64,000 nucleotides of DNA from Cyrtodaria siliqua (lineage: Eukaryota; Mollusca; Bivalvia; Adapedonta; Hiatellidae): positions 124,001-188,000 of the forward strand of contig JAWPHD010004360.1 in the NCBI GenBank assembly GCA_037043455.1, in the 5' to 3' direction. The position numbers and the translations under genes were made by a program. Below the pieces are notes generated by a model, which was not told the origin of the DNA, did not search any database, and saw only the letters and a list, made by a program, of their open reading frames with translations. Shown here piece after piece: positions 9,909-19,950 of this stretch. Position 1 is the first letter of the stretch; every line of letters begins with the position of its first letter.

Positions 9909-11054
9909 CAATAACTAGTTCATTCCCGACAGTATCAATAACAACATTTTCCTCGTATAAGATCAAAACATAAACTATATATCGAGCAGCAGGAGGTATA
10001 TTTAATTTATATCTCAGAATTAGTTCTTTTGGATCAATAGTAACTTCATTTTTTTTGTAACTCAAATCAAAATACATCATTCCGAAAAGAGTTTTAAAAT
10101 TGCCCACGTTTATTAAAGTTCCAGTGTTTTTAACATTTTGCTTGTAAGAGTAATTAATAACATTCTGCATATTCTTACGATATTATCATAGCTGTATTCG
10201 ATTTCTGGATAATGAACTCCACTTCCAACTTCCAGTCTAGCTGATTGTAAATAGCAATTAGTATTAGCAGCATTTACCTTAAACGTATCCAACAGATGGG
10301 GATTTTGTGTTTGAGAAGAACTCTTGTCAGCTCTTTGCAAATAAACAAACACATTACCAGAGAAATCGGTTATGTAAATATTAATACTGTTAATGATCGT
10401 TTTGTTTACTTTACAGAAGCCGACTCTTATCGGTTCATCTTTGATAGGATATGATTTCGTAAGATCAGCTGTGCTTATTTCATAAATGACATCTCCATAT
10501 GATCCATCAACAATAGAATTACTTATCAAATCACAGTGGATGTACAATGTATCGATATAATTTGTTATGTTCGGTGTCACAGTTCCAAATTTAGTTTCTC
10601 TAATAACTGCATCTTTGCCGAACCCAATCAAGGTGTGAAAGTTTGTTTCTCTCAAATCAAGCATGAAATTATTATGGATGGTAACCAAACATTTGAAACT
10701 TGATAAATCAAACTCAATTCTTATCGGGGTGGGCGAGTCATCGATTAAATCATTGTTTACAGTCAATGTTTCTTTTATGTAATTATCGATATCAGCATAA
10801 CTGTAATTTCCATTTGCGAAAATAATACTTTTCCAATCTATTCCATTGTGATACCTTATCACTTTGTTATTAAAATCCTCACTAATATTATACCACGAGT
10901 AAGTCCTGGAATTAATCTTATCAAGTCCAATGCCATACTGTTTGTTCTTACCTAATATTAATGGTCTGTCAAATACAGTTGTAAAATTACTTGGTGTATT
11001 CGAGCTATTAATTATCGACGCTTTTTCTGATGATAATACAATTTTTTGTTCCAT
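9904..11054 (-). pseudogene. Polinton capsid protein (penton or major capsid), split by one frameshift
   Basis: Two overlapping frames, 10113-11054 (313 codons) and 9904-10170 (88 codons), together look like one protein of about 380 residues broken near 10113-10170. The first part is beta-rich with a YSYADIDNYI phrase typical of these proteins. The second has a FKTLFGMMYFDLSY segment and an alternating hydrophobic C-terminus, as expected of a jelly-roll. Position between pX and the fibre-like gene fits a structural protein. Whether it is the single jelly-roll penton or the double jelly-roll major capsid protein cannot be settled by reading. A motif variant (TTTTATCTTCTAATAT) precedes the ATG at 11054. 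Confidence 0.65.
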
Positions 11055-11075
11055 TATACATATTAGAAGATAAAA

Positions 11076-12536
11076 TTAATCACCCTTGCAATACAGTTTA
11101 AAACTTGATTTTTCAAAATTGTAAACTTGCGTAATGTGATATTTTATGTCTGTAAAGATGGTCCAGTAATGTCATTTCGGAAGAAATGCTTCAAATGCTC
11201 CTTTTAGTATTCGTTTATCATTTTCTATTTTTGGCTGAGGATGTGGTTGATCGCGATCCGTACTATTAACTACATTAAACAAACTAAAATATTCTATACC
11301 AATGTCTGTATTTGCAACTGTATATGTAAGGTCCGCTTCAACTACATATCGTCCGGATTTTACAATTACTGTGTTATCATCAGCATATCCTGTAACATAT
11401 TTTCCAATGTCTATAAGTGGATTGGTTACAAGAGTAAATGCCCCGAGAAAAGTATCACGTTTGGTTCTTTCAAGTGGTTTTCGCGTTGGATATGATACAT
11501 AATCATTGGCATCTTGTATGATGCTGATATCATTATCTATTGCATATTCAAGTAGTAGGGTCCGACTCAAATAGTCTACTTTTACTTTCAACCCGTCAAT
11601 TATGCCAAGAATTGCTGTATGCCGACTATCAGACTTTTGATTAAACTGTTTCAATAAAGCTATTTCAACTTCAAAAGCTTTGCTTCTTTCATCCTGAACA
11701 GCTTTCAATTGCTTTGAGACATCATCATTAGCAGTTTCTAGTTTATCAGTGTTAACCAGTTTGCTTAGTGCAGTGTCAAGCTTATCAGTGTCAACCAGTT
11801 TGCTCAGTGTAGTCTCTAGCGACTTACCGTCAACCATTTTCTTTTTGATGTCTTCAAATTCTTTGTTGATATCATCAACGTTAGTGTTTGTCTGTTGATT
11901 TAATATTTTAATTTGAGTTATTTCAGTAGTAAAAGTAATTCTCATTTGTTTTGAAGCATCGGCAATAGCAGTTTCAAGTTCATTATTGTCAACCATTTGT
12001 TTATTGATTTCTCCGATCCGTGTATTAATATTTTGAACACCAGTTCTTATTTGTTCGCTTAATTTCTTGTAGTTTTCACTCTCTTCCAATCCATCTTCTT
12101 TCTTTTCTAGCTCTTTCAAAGCATCACTCAAAAAAATTATTTCATCTTCCAATCCGTTTTGAATTTCAATCATTTTTTCACGGTTTGCTTGTAACTTTGT
12201 TTGTATTTGACTAAGTTTATCTTCAACACCTGTTGTCAGAGTTTTTATCATGTCTGGAATTTTATCACTATTATAATCACGTATGATTTTTGCAACTCTA
12301 CTTTGAGTAAATTGCTTTGTTGCTGCATCATCTGCTATTGCCGGATTGCCTACATTGATAATTTTATTTTTATTCATGTCAAGATTACTTCTCAAAACAT
12401 TTTCCTGGTTTCTGCCCTTGTGAAGATAATTAACCAATTGTTTTTGTTTTACATACTCGGACAGCACAATACCGAAATTTGTAATATTAACACTGCCAGT
12501 AGTAACTTCGTCGCCAAGATCGTTAAAAAGCCCCAT
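11076..12536 (-). pseudogene. Fibre-like coiled-coil protein with tail-fibre-type N-terminal motif
   Basis: The open frame 11172-12536 gives 454 residues. Residues 51-75 (NLDMNKNKIINVGNP and on) match the 'LDMNxNKIxNLxxP' module seen in phage and polintovirus fibre-like proteins. Residues about 95-335 are coiled coil rich in Q, E, K and I, with a short internal repeat of LSKLV-TDKL around 235-265. Residues about 345-454 are beta-rich and could be a receptor-binding head. After the TGA at 11172 the same frame stays open to a TAA at 11076-11078, just before the next gene's motif, as for the other genes. The TGA is therefore probably a premature stop about 32 codons from the end. The family assignment is inference. 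Confidence 0.6.
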
Positions 12537-12545
12537 TATATATAC

Positions 12546-12562
12546 TATATGATTAGATTAAA
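12546..12562 (-). promoter_or_regulatory. Shared upstream motif, fibre-like gene
   Basis: TTTAATCTAATCATATA on the minus strand, nine bases before the ATG at 12536. It contains the TAA stop (12558-12560) of the ATPase. Confidence 0.55.
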
Positions 12563-13202
12563 TATCACCAGTGAAGTTTCTTTTGATCAACTTCCTCGGG
12601 CGATCCAGATACAGAAAGTCGTACTGCTTGTCAGTTGCTTTCTTATACTGCTCTTTGCTGACATCTTGTTCTTTGGAAAGCATACCAAGCTCGCGATTAA
12701 CCGGAGTTGCAAAGAAGATGTAATGAGAACAGTTCAAACGAATGTCTTTTGGAGTCTTATAATAAGATTGAGATAAATAAATTACACAACAGTTTTTGTG
12801 TCTTCCCTGGATTAAATAATTAATAATATCGTTTTGATTGCGTTCACAAACATAATCGACGAAAATGACTATCTTTTGAGTATCTGAATCCAAATCATTC
12901 ACAGGGATAACTTCATCATTTGAACACTCCAGTATATCTTTGACTGGGATTTTATTCTTTTTTGCTATCTTTTCAAGTTTTTGTGACAAAACCTGATACT
13001 TAGACTACTCCAAGTTTTTAGCAAACAAGTAAATATTGTCGTAATAAACTAAAAGTTTCAGCAACATGTGAACTAATGTGTTTGTTTTTCCAGAACCTGA
13101 ATTACCACAAATTAACATTCTAAAACAACAGTCTGGCATAAATTTCCATATTTGTTTAAAATTACTGTTTTCTGTTTTCATATCATAGTTTGGAATTTGC
13201 AT
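12558..13202 (-). pseudogene. A32-like packaging ATPase (FtsK/HerA), one in-frame TAG
   Basis: The protein would drive DNA into the capsid. The first part (13005-13202) has Walker A GNSGSGKT at residues 33-40. A TAG at 13005-13007 stops it, but the same frame continues to 12558 with a Walker B-like strand (KIVIFVDY), the GRHKN phrase typical of polintovirus ATPases, and a YLSQS sensor strand. The total is about 214 codons, normal for the family. Because both halves share one frame, a single nonsense change explains the break. The usual Walker B acidic pair is reduced to one Asp (FVD). The gene is divergent from the plus-strand gene at 13262, with a 59-base shared promoter region. Confidence 0.85.
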
Positions 13203-13238
13203 TATAGTAATGCTTGGATAATACTTGTCTTAACTTAT

Positions 13239-13254
13239 TTTAATCTAACTTATA
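13239..13254 (+). promoter_or_regulatory. Shared upstream motif in divergent promoter region
   Basis: TTTAATCTAACTTATA, seven bases before the ATG at 13262. It is an exact 16-base match to the motif before the pX-like gene on the other strand. Confidence 0.6.
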
Positions 13255-13261
13255 TTATTAC

Positions 13262-14363
13262 ATGTCTTTGTTAAAATGGAAAGAATTAGCAGATAAATTG
13301 CGAAAAGCGAGTGAACTTGTCAAAGAATTTGAAAATAAAGTTATTCAAAAAAGACTAGAAAAAGGAGCTAGTCGTGATTTATACACAGAAATATTTAAAC
13401 CTATAACTAGCAGATAAAAGGTCAGTCAGAACAGCTAACAGAGCAGTTAGCTCCTCTTCCAGAAATAAGTCAGCAATTAACCGCTCTTCCAGCAGCAATA
13501 GGCGAGGAAGTACAAGAAAAACAAATGTATCAGGGATTACCACAGTTATTTGCTGAAGAACCTCATATAACACAATTCGATGGTAATTTTGATGTTGGTA
13601 TGGATGAAGCCGTGTTAAAAACATATAACTATCCTTTGCCAAATGTTTTAGTCCAACTAATAACCACTGGTGAGTATGATTCTAAACCATTGCTTACACA
13701 TGTGTCTAATAAAATCGATGCAATTGGACGCGACAGGGGTACCCTATCCAAGCAGATACAAAAAGAAAAAGATGTAATAAAAAAAGCAGCACACGAGTTA
13801 GATAGGCAAGCTCTTATAAATGAGACAAAAGGTTTTGTAGATTATAGAAGTAGAATTAATAATCTAATTTCATTAAGAGAGCTCGTTGTGCCTAGAAAAA
13901 CCGTTTCAGGTGAAGGGATGCAACAAAATAAAAATTCCTACAAAGTCAGTAATGATGGCTGCTACGGAATGTTACAAATTGATTTACCTAAGCTTGTCGG
14001 CCATCATAAACTTATTGCTAAACAGGGAGAAGCAGTCATGCTAGATCAAAAAGTAGATGATGATTTTATAGACTTGATAACAAAGCGTTACAATAATAAA
14101 AAACTTATTCAAACCTGTCTCAGAATGCTTTCAAGGAACTAACAAAATTATCTGGCCTGCCAATTCATAAAGGTTCTTCAAAGTTCAAGAAGATTTTATG
14201 AGGTTGTGCTGATGTTGAATATTATAATAGTCCCGATGACCTGATGAATGATCTAGAGTTAATATGCGGAAGCATCGAATCAGGAAATAATAGTCCACAG
14301 ATAATAAATAATGTTATTAGCATGTTCGATGAATTATTAAAAATAGGGAAAATATCGCCTTAA
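13262..14363 (+). pseudogene. Conserved-looking Polinton helical protein, unknown function, broken
   Basis: The ATG at 13262 opens 51 codons (MSLLKWKELADKL to KPITSR). The frame then shifts near 13410 to one that runs to 14142. A second shift near 14120 leads to a frame containing LSGLPIHKGSSKFKK, which meets an in-frame TGA at 14199 and continues to a TAA at 14361. The original protein was therefore about 365 residues. It is charged and mainly helical, with KQIQKEKDVIKKAAHELDR as a likely coiled coil, and has a compact YGMLQIDLPKL segment near the C-terminus. Position and size fit one of the unnamed Polinton coiled-coil proteins. No enzyme motif was recognised. Confidence 0.6.
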
Positions 14364-14423
14364 GAACATGAGGAACTATTTTCTAAATATTTTAATTAAA
14401 TTATTGTCTAACTGTAATTATAT

Positions 14424-14889
14424 ATGACAGAAATTACTAACAAAGAAGAATTAATTGATCATTTGACACGACTCGTGGCTGCATACAGACGCAGTTATAA
14501 ATTGTGCGGTATTATAAACACAACCCTACAAATTGTTAGTGGGATAATTGGTTGTACTGCCGTATTGGCATTGGTTCCGGCAATTCCTGTTTTCGTGGCT
14601 GTAGTTGGTGCAGTTCCTCCAGTAGTTGTTGTTTTAGTAAGTAAAACCAGTAGTTGTTGTTTTAGTAAGTAAAACAAGAATAGCAGAAAGAAAGACTTTG
14701 TTAAAAACACATCATAGAAGTTTCAAGTAACTTCTATCATATGTCCAAACAACAACAGGAGGAGGACTAGAAAATGATAAGGAGGTAATTAGGATTGTCT
14801 TTAATAAAATATTAGAGATTCAAAAGAATGATAACTTTACAGAACCTCTGGAAATGTATATGAAAAGGTTCAAGCTTAATGGAAATTAA
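14424..14889 (+). pseudogene. Small membrane protein of the Polinton, frameshifted by a 28-bp duplication
   Basis: The ATG at 14424 begins 82 codons with a polar head (ITNKEELIDHLTRLVAAYRRS) and a long hydrophobic stretch (residues about 27-72), enough for two membrane spans. A tandem duplication of 28 bases (about 14619-14674, TTGTTGTTTTAGTAAGTAAA twice) shifts the frame. The correct continuation reads SKTRIAERKTLLKTHH, passes an in-frame TAA near 14728 and ends at 14887-14889. The undisrupted product would be about 145 residues with a helical C-terminal tail outside the membrane. Function unknown. Confidence 0.55.
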
Positions 14890-14911
14890 GCTAGTTGGGC
14901 ATCTGTTAAAG

Positions 14912-15478
14912 TTAAACGGCCATGGCATTCAGTCCCCCACCTCCCCGTAATTCTTTTCTGACTTGTTTCCATATCCTATCATACTTTTCTCTGGTTGATT
15001 TTGTTTTAATCGGTTTTGTTTCTTTTTCTATTTTTAATATTTTAAATATTTTCTGAAAAATGTAATCAAATTTGATTGATCTTTTTCGACCCTCTATTTG
15101 ATCTCAAATCTTTACAATTTTGTAGAACAAATCTTCGAGTCTTTGTCTATTTGCAGAAGACAAATCATATTCTACCAAGTATTTATCTAAATGGTACTTT
15201 CTGTGGTAAATAGTTTTCTTTCGGCTGTAATTATAACCTGTAATAAGATTGTAACCATTGTGGGTGCCGCAATTAAGGCAAACACGCTCGTTATCGAAAA
15301 CTTCGCAAGTATCATTACAATTCACACATGCATAAGTACACCTGTAACACAGCTCGGCTCTTGTACAATTTTTACAAAGCTTCTTTTTGTTAGTCATGTA
15401 AAATAAGATGCAATCTATGCACACCTCAGGAGGATCAATCATAATATATAAAACTCTTTCACAATATTTGCAATTCAT
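14912..15478 (-). pseudogene. VLTF3-like zinc-ribbon transcription factor, one in-frame TGA
   Basis: The open frame 15104-15478 gives 124 residues with thirteen cysteines, mostly as CxxC pairs (C3/C6, C20/C23, C35/C38, C44/C47, C51/C54, C67/C70). These are followed by a basic block YHRKYHLDKYL and SSANRQRLEDLF. A Cys-ribbon followed by a Y-x-R-x-x-H-x-x-x-L block is the pattern of poxvirus late transcription factor 3 homologues found in many large DNA viruses and some Polintons. The frame continues past the TGA at 15104 to a TAA at 14912-14914 (KIEKETKPIKTK, KYDRIWKQVRKEL). The full product was therefore about 187 residues. It ends 22 bases from the convergent membrane-protein gene. Confidence 0.65.
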
Positions 15479-15527
15479 TATATTATACTACAGAATTATA
15501 TATTTAAAATAATGTAATCCATATTAT

Positions 15528-15701
15528 ATGGAAAGTTATGCAGAAGAAGAAAGAAATATAATATTTGGAGTAGCTGCCTTTGAAAAGGCTCTCACAGATA
15601 AAACAAAAGAGCATATTGATGATTATAGGAAAAGTCGTATGAGACACTTGGAAGAAGATATTGCAGCTTTTAAAAAAGATTGGATGGCTGGGCTTTTTTA
15701 G
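15528..15701 (+). CDS. Short hypothetical Polinton protein, 57 residues
   Basis: The ORF starts MESYAEEERNIIFGV and ends DWMAGLF. It is charged and helical. It lies 49 bases from the divergent VLTF3-like start, with AT-rich sequence like that before the other genes. A possible 29-codon ORF follows at 15711. No family recognised. It may be an N-terminal fragment of a broken gene. Confidence 0.4.
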   Translation: MESYAEEERNIIFGVAAFEKALTDKTKEHIDDYRKSRMRHLEEDIAAFKKDWMAGLF

Positions 15702-15864
15702 AGAAAAGTTATGATATCTGGACGATTCGTATACAGATCAAAGATAGTAAATGATAATAAAAATCCTGGAAATCAAGGAGCTTGGTATCATTCCTGTTAA
15801 AAAACAAATAATTAAATTAAATTAAATATAGGCTTAAAAAAATAATCTCATGTAATATTATATA

Positions 15865-18800
15865 ATGACTGAAAAAGATTTGGAAATTGAAGAATTACCA
15901 GAAAAAATTAGCGAATATGATAGAATTAAGAGATTGGTTGAATCTTATATAAAACCATCTGGAGAATATAACAAAATTAGAAAAAAAACGTATTGATGAA
16001 ATTAAAGGACTTATAAAAGATGTAAAATTAATACCAGAAGAATATAGTACTGCATTGAAAGAAAAAAAAGATGTTGTAGAATTTCGAAAATTATCACCAG
16101 AATATGATAAAGTTGTCGAAAAAGAAACATCACCAAAGCAATATATGAAACTTTTTCAAGTTGATATTATGACTTGGAGAGATCCACTTAGACAACTTTT
16201 AGAAACATTACCAGCTGTTACAGATGTTATTGAAAAGGAATTGGAGCAAACGAACGGTCTTAAAATAAATGTTGTTTTGAAACTTACCATGAGAAAACCA
16301 GCATGTGATAATTTATCATACTCTTATAAAACAGCTTATTTCGCTTCCAATGCAGAATTAATATAAACAAAACTGAAATTGCTGATGTGTTGGTTAGAGT
16401 AATTATGAAAATAATAAATAACATTGAATCATGGCTTCTGGAGGGAAGTAATTGGGAAATTGAATCAGTTGATGCGCGCTACGTAAATCGAGTAAAGTAC
16501 AAGCCTTTGCGAGGTAGCTCGTATTTAGCATTACCAAAAGAACTGCAACATCACAAAAAAGGTTTAATAAATATAAAAAATGAAAAAGATAACGAATGTT
16601 TTAGATGGTGTCATTTAGCTTATACATTTCCTGTTGAAAAAGATATCCAAAGAATAACAAAGTATAAAAATCATATTGGTGATCTTGATTACAAGGGGAT
16701 AACATTTCCTGTTACAATTCAACAATCCCAAAAATAGAAAAACAAAACAACATTTGTTTTAACATATTTGGATATGGAAACAATCAATATACCCTTTGCA
16801 CATATAAAAAAACAAAGCAACAAAAGAAACTTGTGATATGCTTTTAATTACTGAAGGAGAAAAAAATCATTATGTGTGGATAAAAAACTTTAACAGTTTG
16901 ATGTATAATCAAACAGCACACAATGGAAAAAAATGGTTTTGTAAAACATGCCTCCAATGCTTTACATTAGAAAGAGTTTAAGAAAAACATAAGCCTGTTT
17001 GTCTTTCATATAATGGTAAGCAAGCAGTAGAGATGCCAGGTAAAGATGAAAAAGTTTATTTTAAAAACTATAAAAGGCAACTAATGGTTCCCTTTGTTAT
17101 ATATGCTGATTTTGAAGCAGTAACCGAAAGTATTTCTTCAGCATCGAACAATCCTAAAAAATCACAAAGATTGCAGTTACGGGTATAAAGTTGATTGTTG
17201 CTATGATGATCAATAATCAAAACCAGTGGTAACGTATAGAGGACCGAATGCTGTTTACAAGTTTTTAGAAAAAATGATAGAAGAAGAAAGGTGGTGTAAA
17301 AAAAACTGCGAATACGCATTTTAAGAAAGAGTTGGTGATGTCAAGAGAAGAAGAAGCTAGATTCCAAAAAATCTAAATCATGTCATTTTTGCGGTCATGG
17401 TTTTGTAAAAACTCTCGGAAAAGGTAACGCAGGTCATACAGTGTCATATAAAAACTTCATTAGAAAAGTCAGGGATCATTGTCATATAACTGGAAAGTAT
17501 AGCGGAAGCGCTCACAATATATGTAATATTAATTTCAAACTGACTGAAAAAATACCTGTCGTGTTTCATAATTTGAGAGGTTATGATTTTCACTTTATAA
17601 TGCAACATATTGGAAAGTTTGAAAATAAAATAAATGTTATACCAAATAACATGGAAAAGTACATGGCTTTTATGTTAGGGTAACGTTTGGTGTTTATTGA
17701 TAGTTTTCAGTTTATGTCTCTGTCATTAGAAAATTTAGTAAAAAACGTTCCGTCGTTTCAGTATACATCTCAGGAGTACTCTGGTGATAAGTTAGAATTA
17801 ATAAAAAGAAAAGGTGTTTTTTCCTTATGATTACATGAACAGTTTTAAACACTTCAAGGATACTAAGTTACCTGACAAAGATAGCTTTTATTCTCAATTA
17901 AATGATGAGCATATTTCAGATGCAGATTATGAACACGCTAAAACAATATGGAAAACATTCAAGATTAAAAATATGGGAGAATATCATGATTTGTATCTTA
18001 AGACAGATGTGCTGTTGCTGACAGATGTTTTTGAAAACTTTAGAAAAATGTGCATCGAGTATTACAAATTATATCCTTGTCATTACTTCAGTAGTCCTGG
18101 ATTAGCTTGGGATGCATGCCTCAAAATGACTGGTATCCAACTTGATTTAATAACTGATATTGATCAATATTTGTTTGTGGAAAAAGGATTAAGAGGCGGT
18201 ACGAGTTATATCGCAAACAGATATTCACAGGCCAATAATAAATATATGAAAAACTATGACAAAAAAAAAGAAAGCAAGTACATAATATATCTCGACGCTA
18301 ATAACTTGTATGGGTGGGCTATGTGTCAACCGTTACCTACTGGCAACTTCAAGTGGGTTGACAAGTTTGAAAAAGGTAAATCAAATTACATCGTTGAGTG
18401 TGATATCAAGTATCCTGAGAAACTGCATGACTCGCATAATGATTATCCTCTCGCCCCGGAAAGTTTAAATATCAAAGATGAGTGGTTGTCAGACTATTGT
18501 AAAAATTTAAAACAAAAGTTTAATTTAGGATCTAGTAAAGTTAACAAACTTGTTACGACGTTGAAAAATAAAGAAAAGTATGTCGTGCATTTTAGAAACT
18601 TAGAATTGTATAAAAAGCTTGGATTGAAGGTAACAAAAATACATCGGATACTACAGTTCGACGAATCACAGTGGTTAAAGACGTACATAGACTTTAATAC
18701 TGCTAAGAGAACAGCCGGTAAAAATGCTTTTGAAAAGGATTTCTTCAAACTGATGAACAATTCAGTTTTTGGTAAAACTATGGAAAATTTGAGAAAAAGA

Positions 18801-19505
18801 ATTAATATTAAATTAACTCATGACGAGGAGGTCCTTTTAAAATATGCAGCAAGACCTTCATTTGTTTCTTGTAAAATGTTTAATGAAAATTTATTTGCTA
18901 TAAACAGAATAAAAGAACGATTAGTTTTAAATCGTCCTATCTATGTTGGTATGTGTATTTTAGACTTGTCAAAATATTTGATGTATGATTTCCATTACAA
19001 CTACATTAAAAATAAATATGATAAAAAAGCTAAATTATTATTTACTGATACCGATTCCTTATGCTATGAAATAAAAACAAAAGATGTGTATGCAGACTTT
19101 TACAAGGATAAAGAACTTTTTGATAATTGTGATTATGATCCAAAAAGTAAGTTTCATTTTAATGATAATAAAAAGGTTATTGGCAAGATGAAAGATGGAA
19201 CTTTTGGAATACCCATTGTTGAATTTGTTGGGTTGCGAAGTAAACTATATTCGTATATGCTAGACAATAAGGTTAGTACAAAGAAATGCAAGGGTGTTAA
19301 AAAGTGTGTTGTTAAAAAACAGATAGCACATGATGATTATAAAAAGATTTTGTTTACGACAACAGAAGCTCACCATGAGATGAAAGTCATTAGATCACAA
19401 AAGCATAACGTGAGCAGTTATGTGATAAATAATAAAAGTTTATCAGCTTATGATGATAAACGATACATACTAGATAATGGACAAGATACATTAGCATATA
19501 AGTAA
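15865..19505 (+). pseudogene. Protein-primed family B DNA polymerase (PolB), multiple breaks
   Basis: This was the element's replicative polymerase. The 5' two thirds are broken: a shift in an A-run near 15985, a shift near 16355, further breaks between 16740 and 17440 including an in-frame TAA near 16979, a TAA at 17681 and a shift in a T-run near 17816. Visible parts in order are a helical N-terminus, KYKPLRGSSY (about 16497), a CxxC site (about 16949), ExoI YADFEA (17102), a DHCHITGKY zinc/HNH-like block (about 17477) and ExoII HNLRGYDFHF (about 17568). The last frame (17814-19505, 563 codons) is intact with motif A DANNLYGWAM (161-170), motif B KLMNNSVFGK (312-321) and motif C FTDTDS (410-415). 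The start at 15865 follows an AT-rich promoter-like stretch. Confidence 0.92.
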
Positions 19506-19530
19506 AATACTGCATGGTAACAAATGATAT

Positions 19531-19802
19531 GCAAAGCGATGGTTAAGACTTTGCTTAACGAGTTGCAAATGTTTTAGTCATTTACAAAATTAATAGAAAC
19601 TGAGGGTTTTGGTAAAGTTCTTCCTAAGCGAAGGGTAATCAAGCAGTTTTGTGTAGTTGTGTGGGGTCTGGCAGCAAGCATGTCATCGTCATTTTTTGAT
19701 GTTTGCAAATGTTTATGTTTAAGGCAACAGGAGACAACTAATAATGGCTGATTATTTGTCGCGAGGGAGAACTGCGCTGATACTCTCAGTTTCTATACTA
19801 CT
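19531..19802 (-). repeat. Polinton right terminal inverted repeat
   Basis: Reverse complement of 7071-7342 with five substitutions. It ends CTATACTACT followed by the TATACC duplication. Confidence 0.96.
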
Positions 19803-19808
19803 TATACC

Positions 19809-19950
19809 GATCGATATAAATGATTAATTTGTTTGAGATGACCCATAAATTTGCCGCGGACATATTCGCACGTTGCGGACGTTTGCGACACTTACGTGTG
19901 GTCCAATATGTCCGCGGACACACTGGCACGGCGATGCGGACATATTGGCA
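19809..19950 (-). repeat. Dispersed repeat with TGTCCGCGGACA palindrome, right copy
   Basis: In reverse complement it shows the same order of phrases as 3486-3612 (CCAATATGTCCGC, the palindrome, GCGGCAAATTT, TCTCAAACAAATTA, ATATCGATC). It begins directly at the Polinton target site, so the Polinton inserted at or in the edge of this repeat. Confidence 0.55.

Larger units (their letters stand above)
7071..19802. mobile_element. Maverick/Polinton element, full length, genes decayed
   Basis: This is a 12,732-bp element with 272-bp terminal inverted repeats, flanked by the 6-bp duplication TATACC at 7065-7070 and 19803-19808. A 6-bp duplication is the Polinton hallmark. It encodes integrase, PolB, adenain-like protease and packaging ATPase, the defining set, plus capsid, pX-like, PLA2-like, fibre-like and VLTF3-like proteins. 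Both ends start AGTAGTATAG. The repeats differ at 5 of 272 positions, all in the outer half, so the insertion is fairly recent, yet most genes carry stops or frameshifts. The element is probably non-autonomous but could be mobilised in trans through its intact ends. Confidence 0.96.

Noticed and set aside
12201..12776. 191-codon plus-strand ORF opposite the fibre-like gene and ATPase
   Set aside because: Antisense shadow of two supported genes. Cys/Ile/Phe-rich composition arises from the coiled-coil codons.
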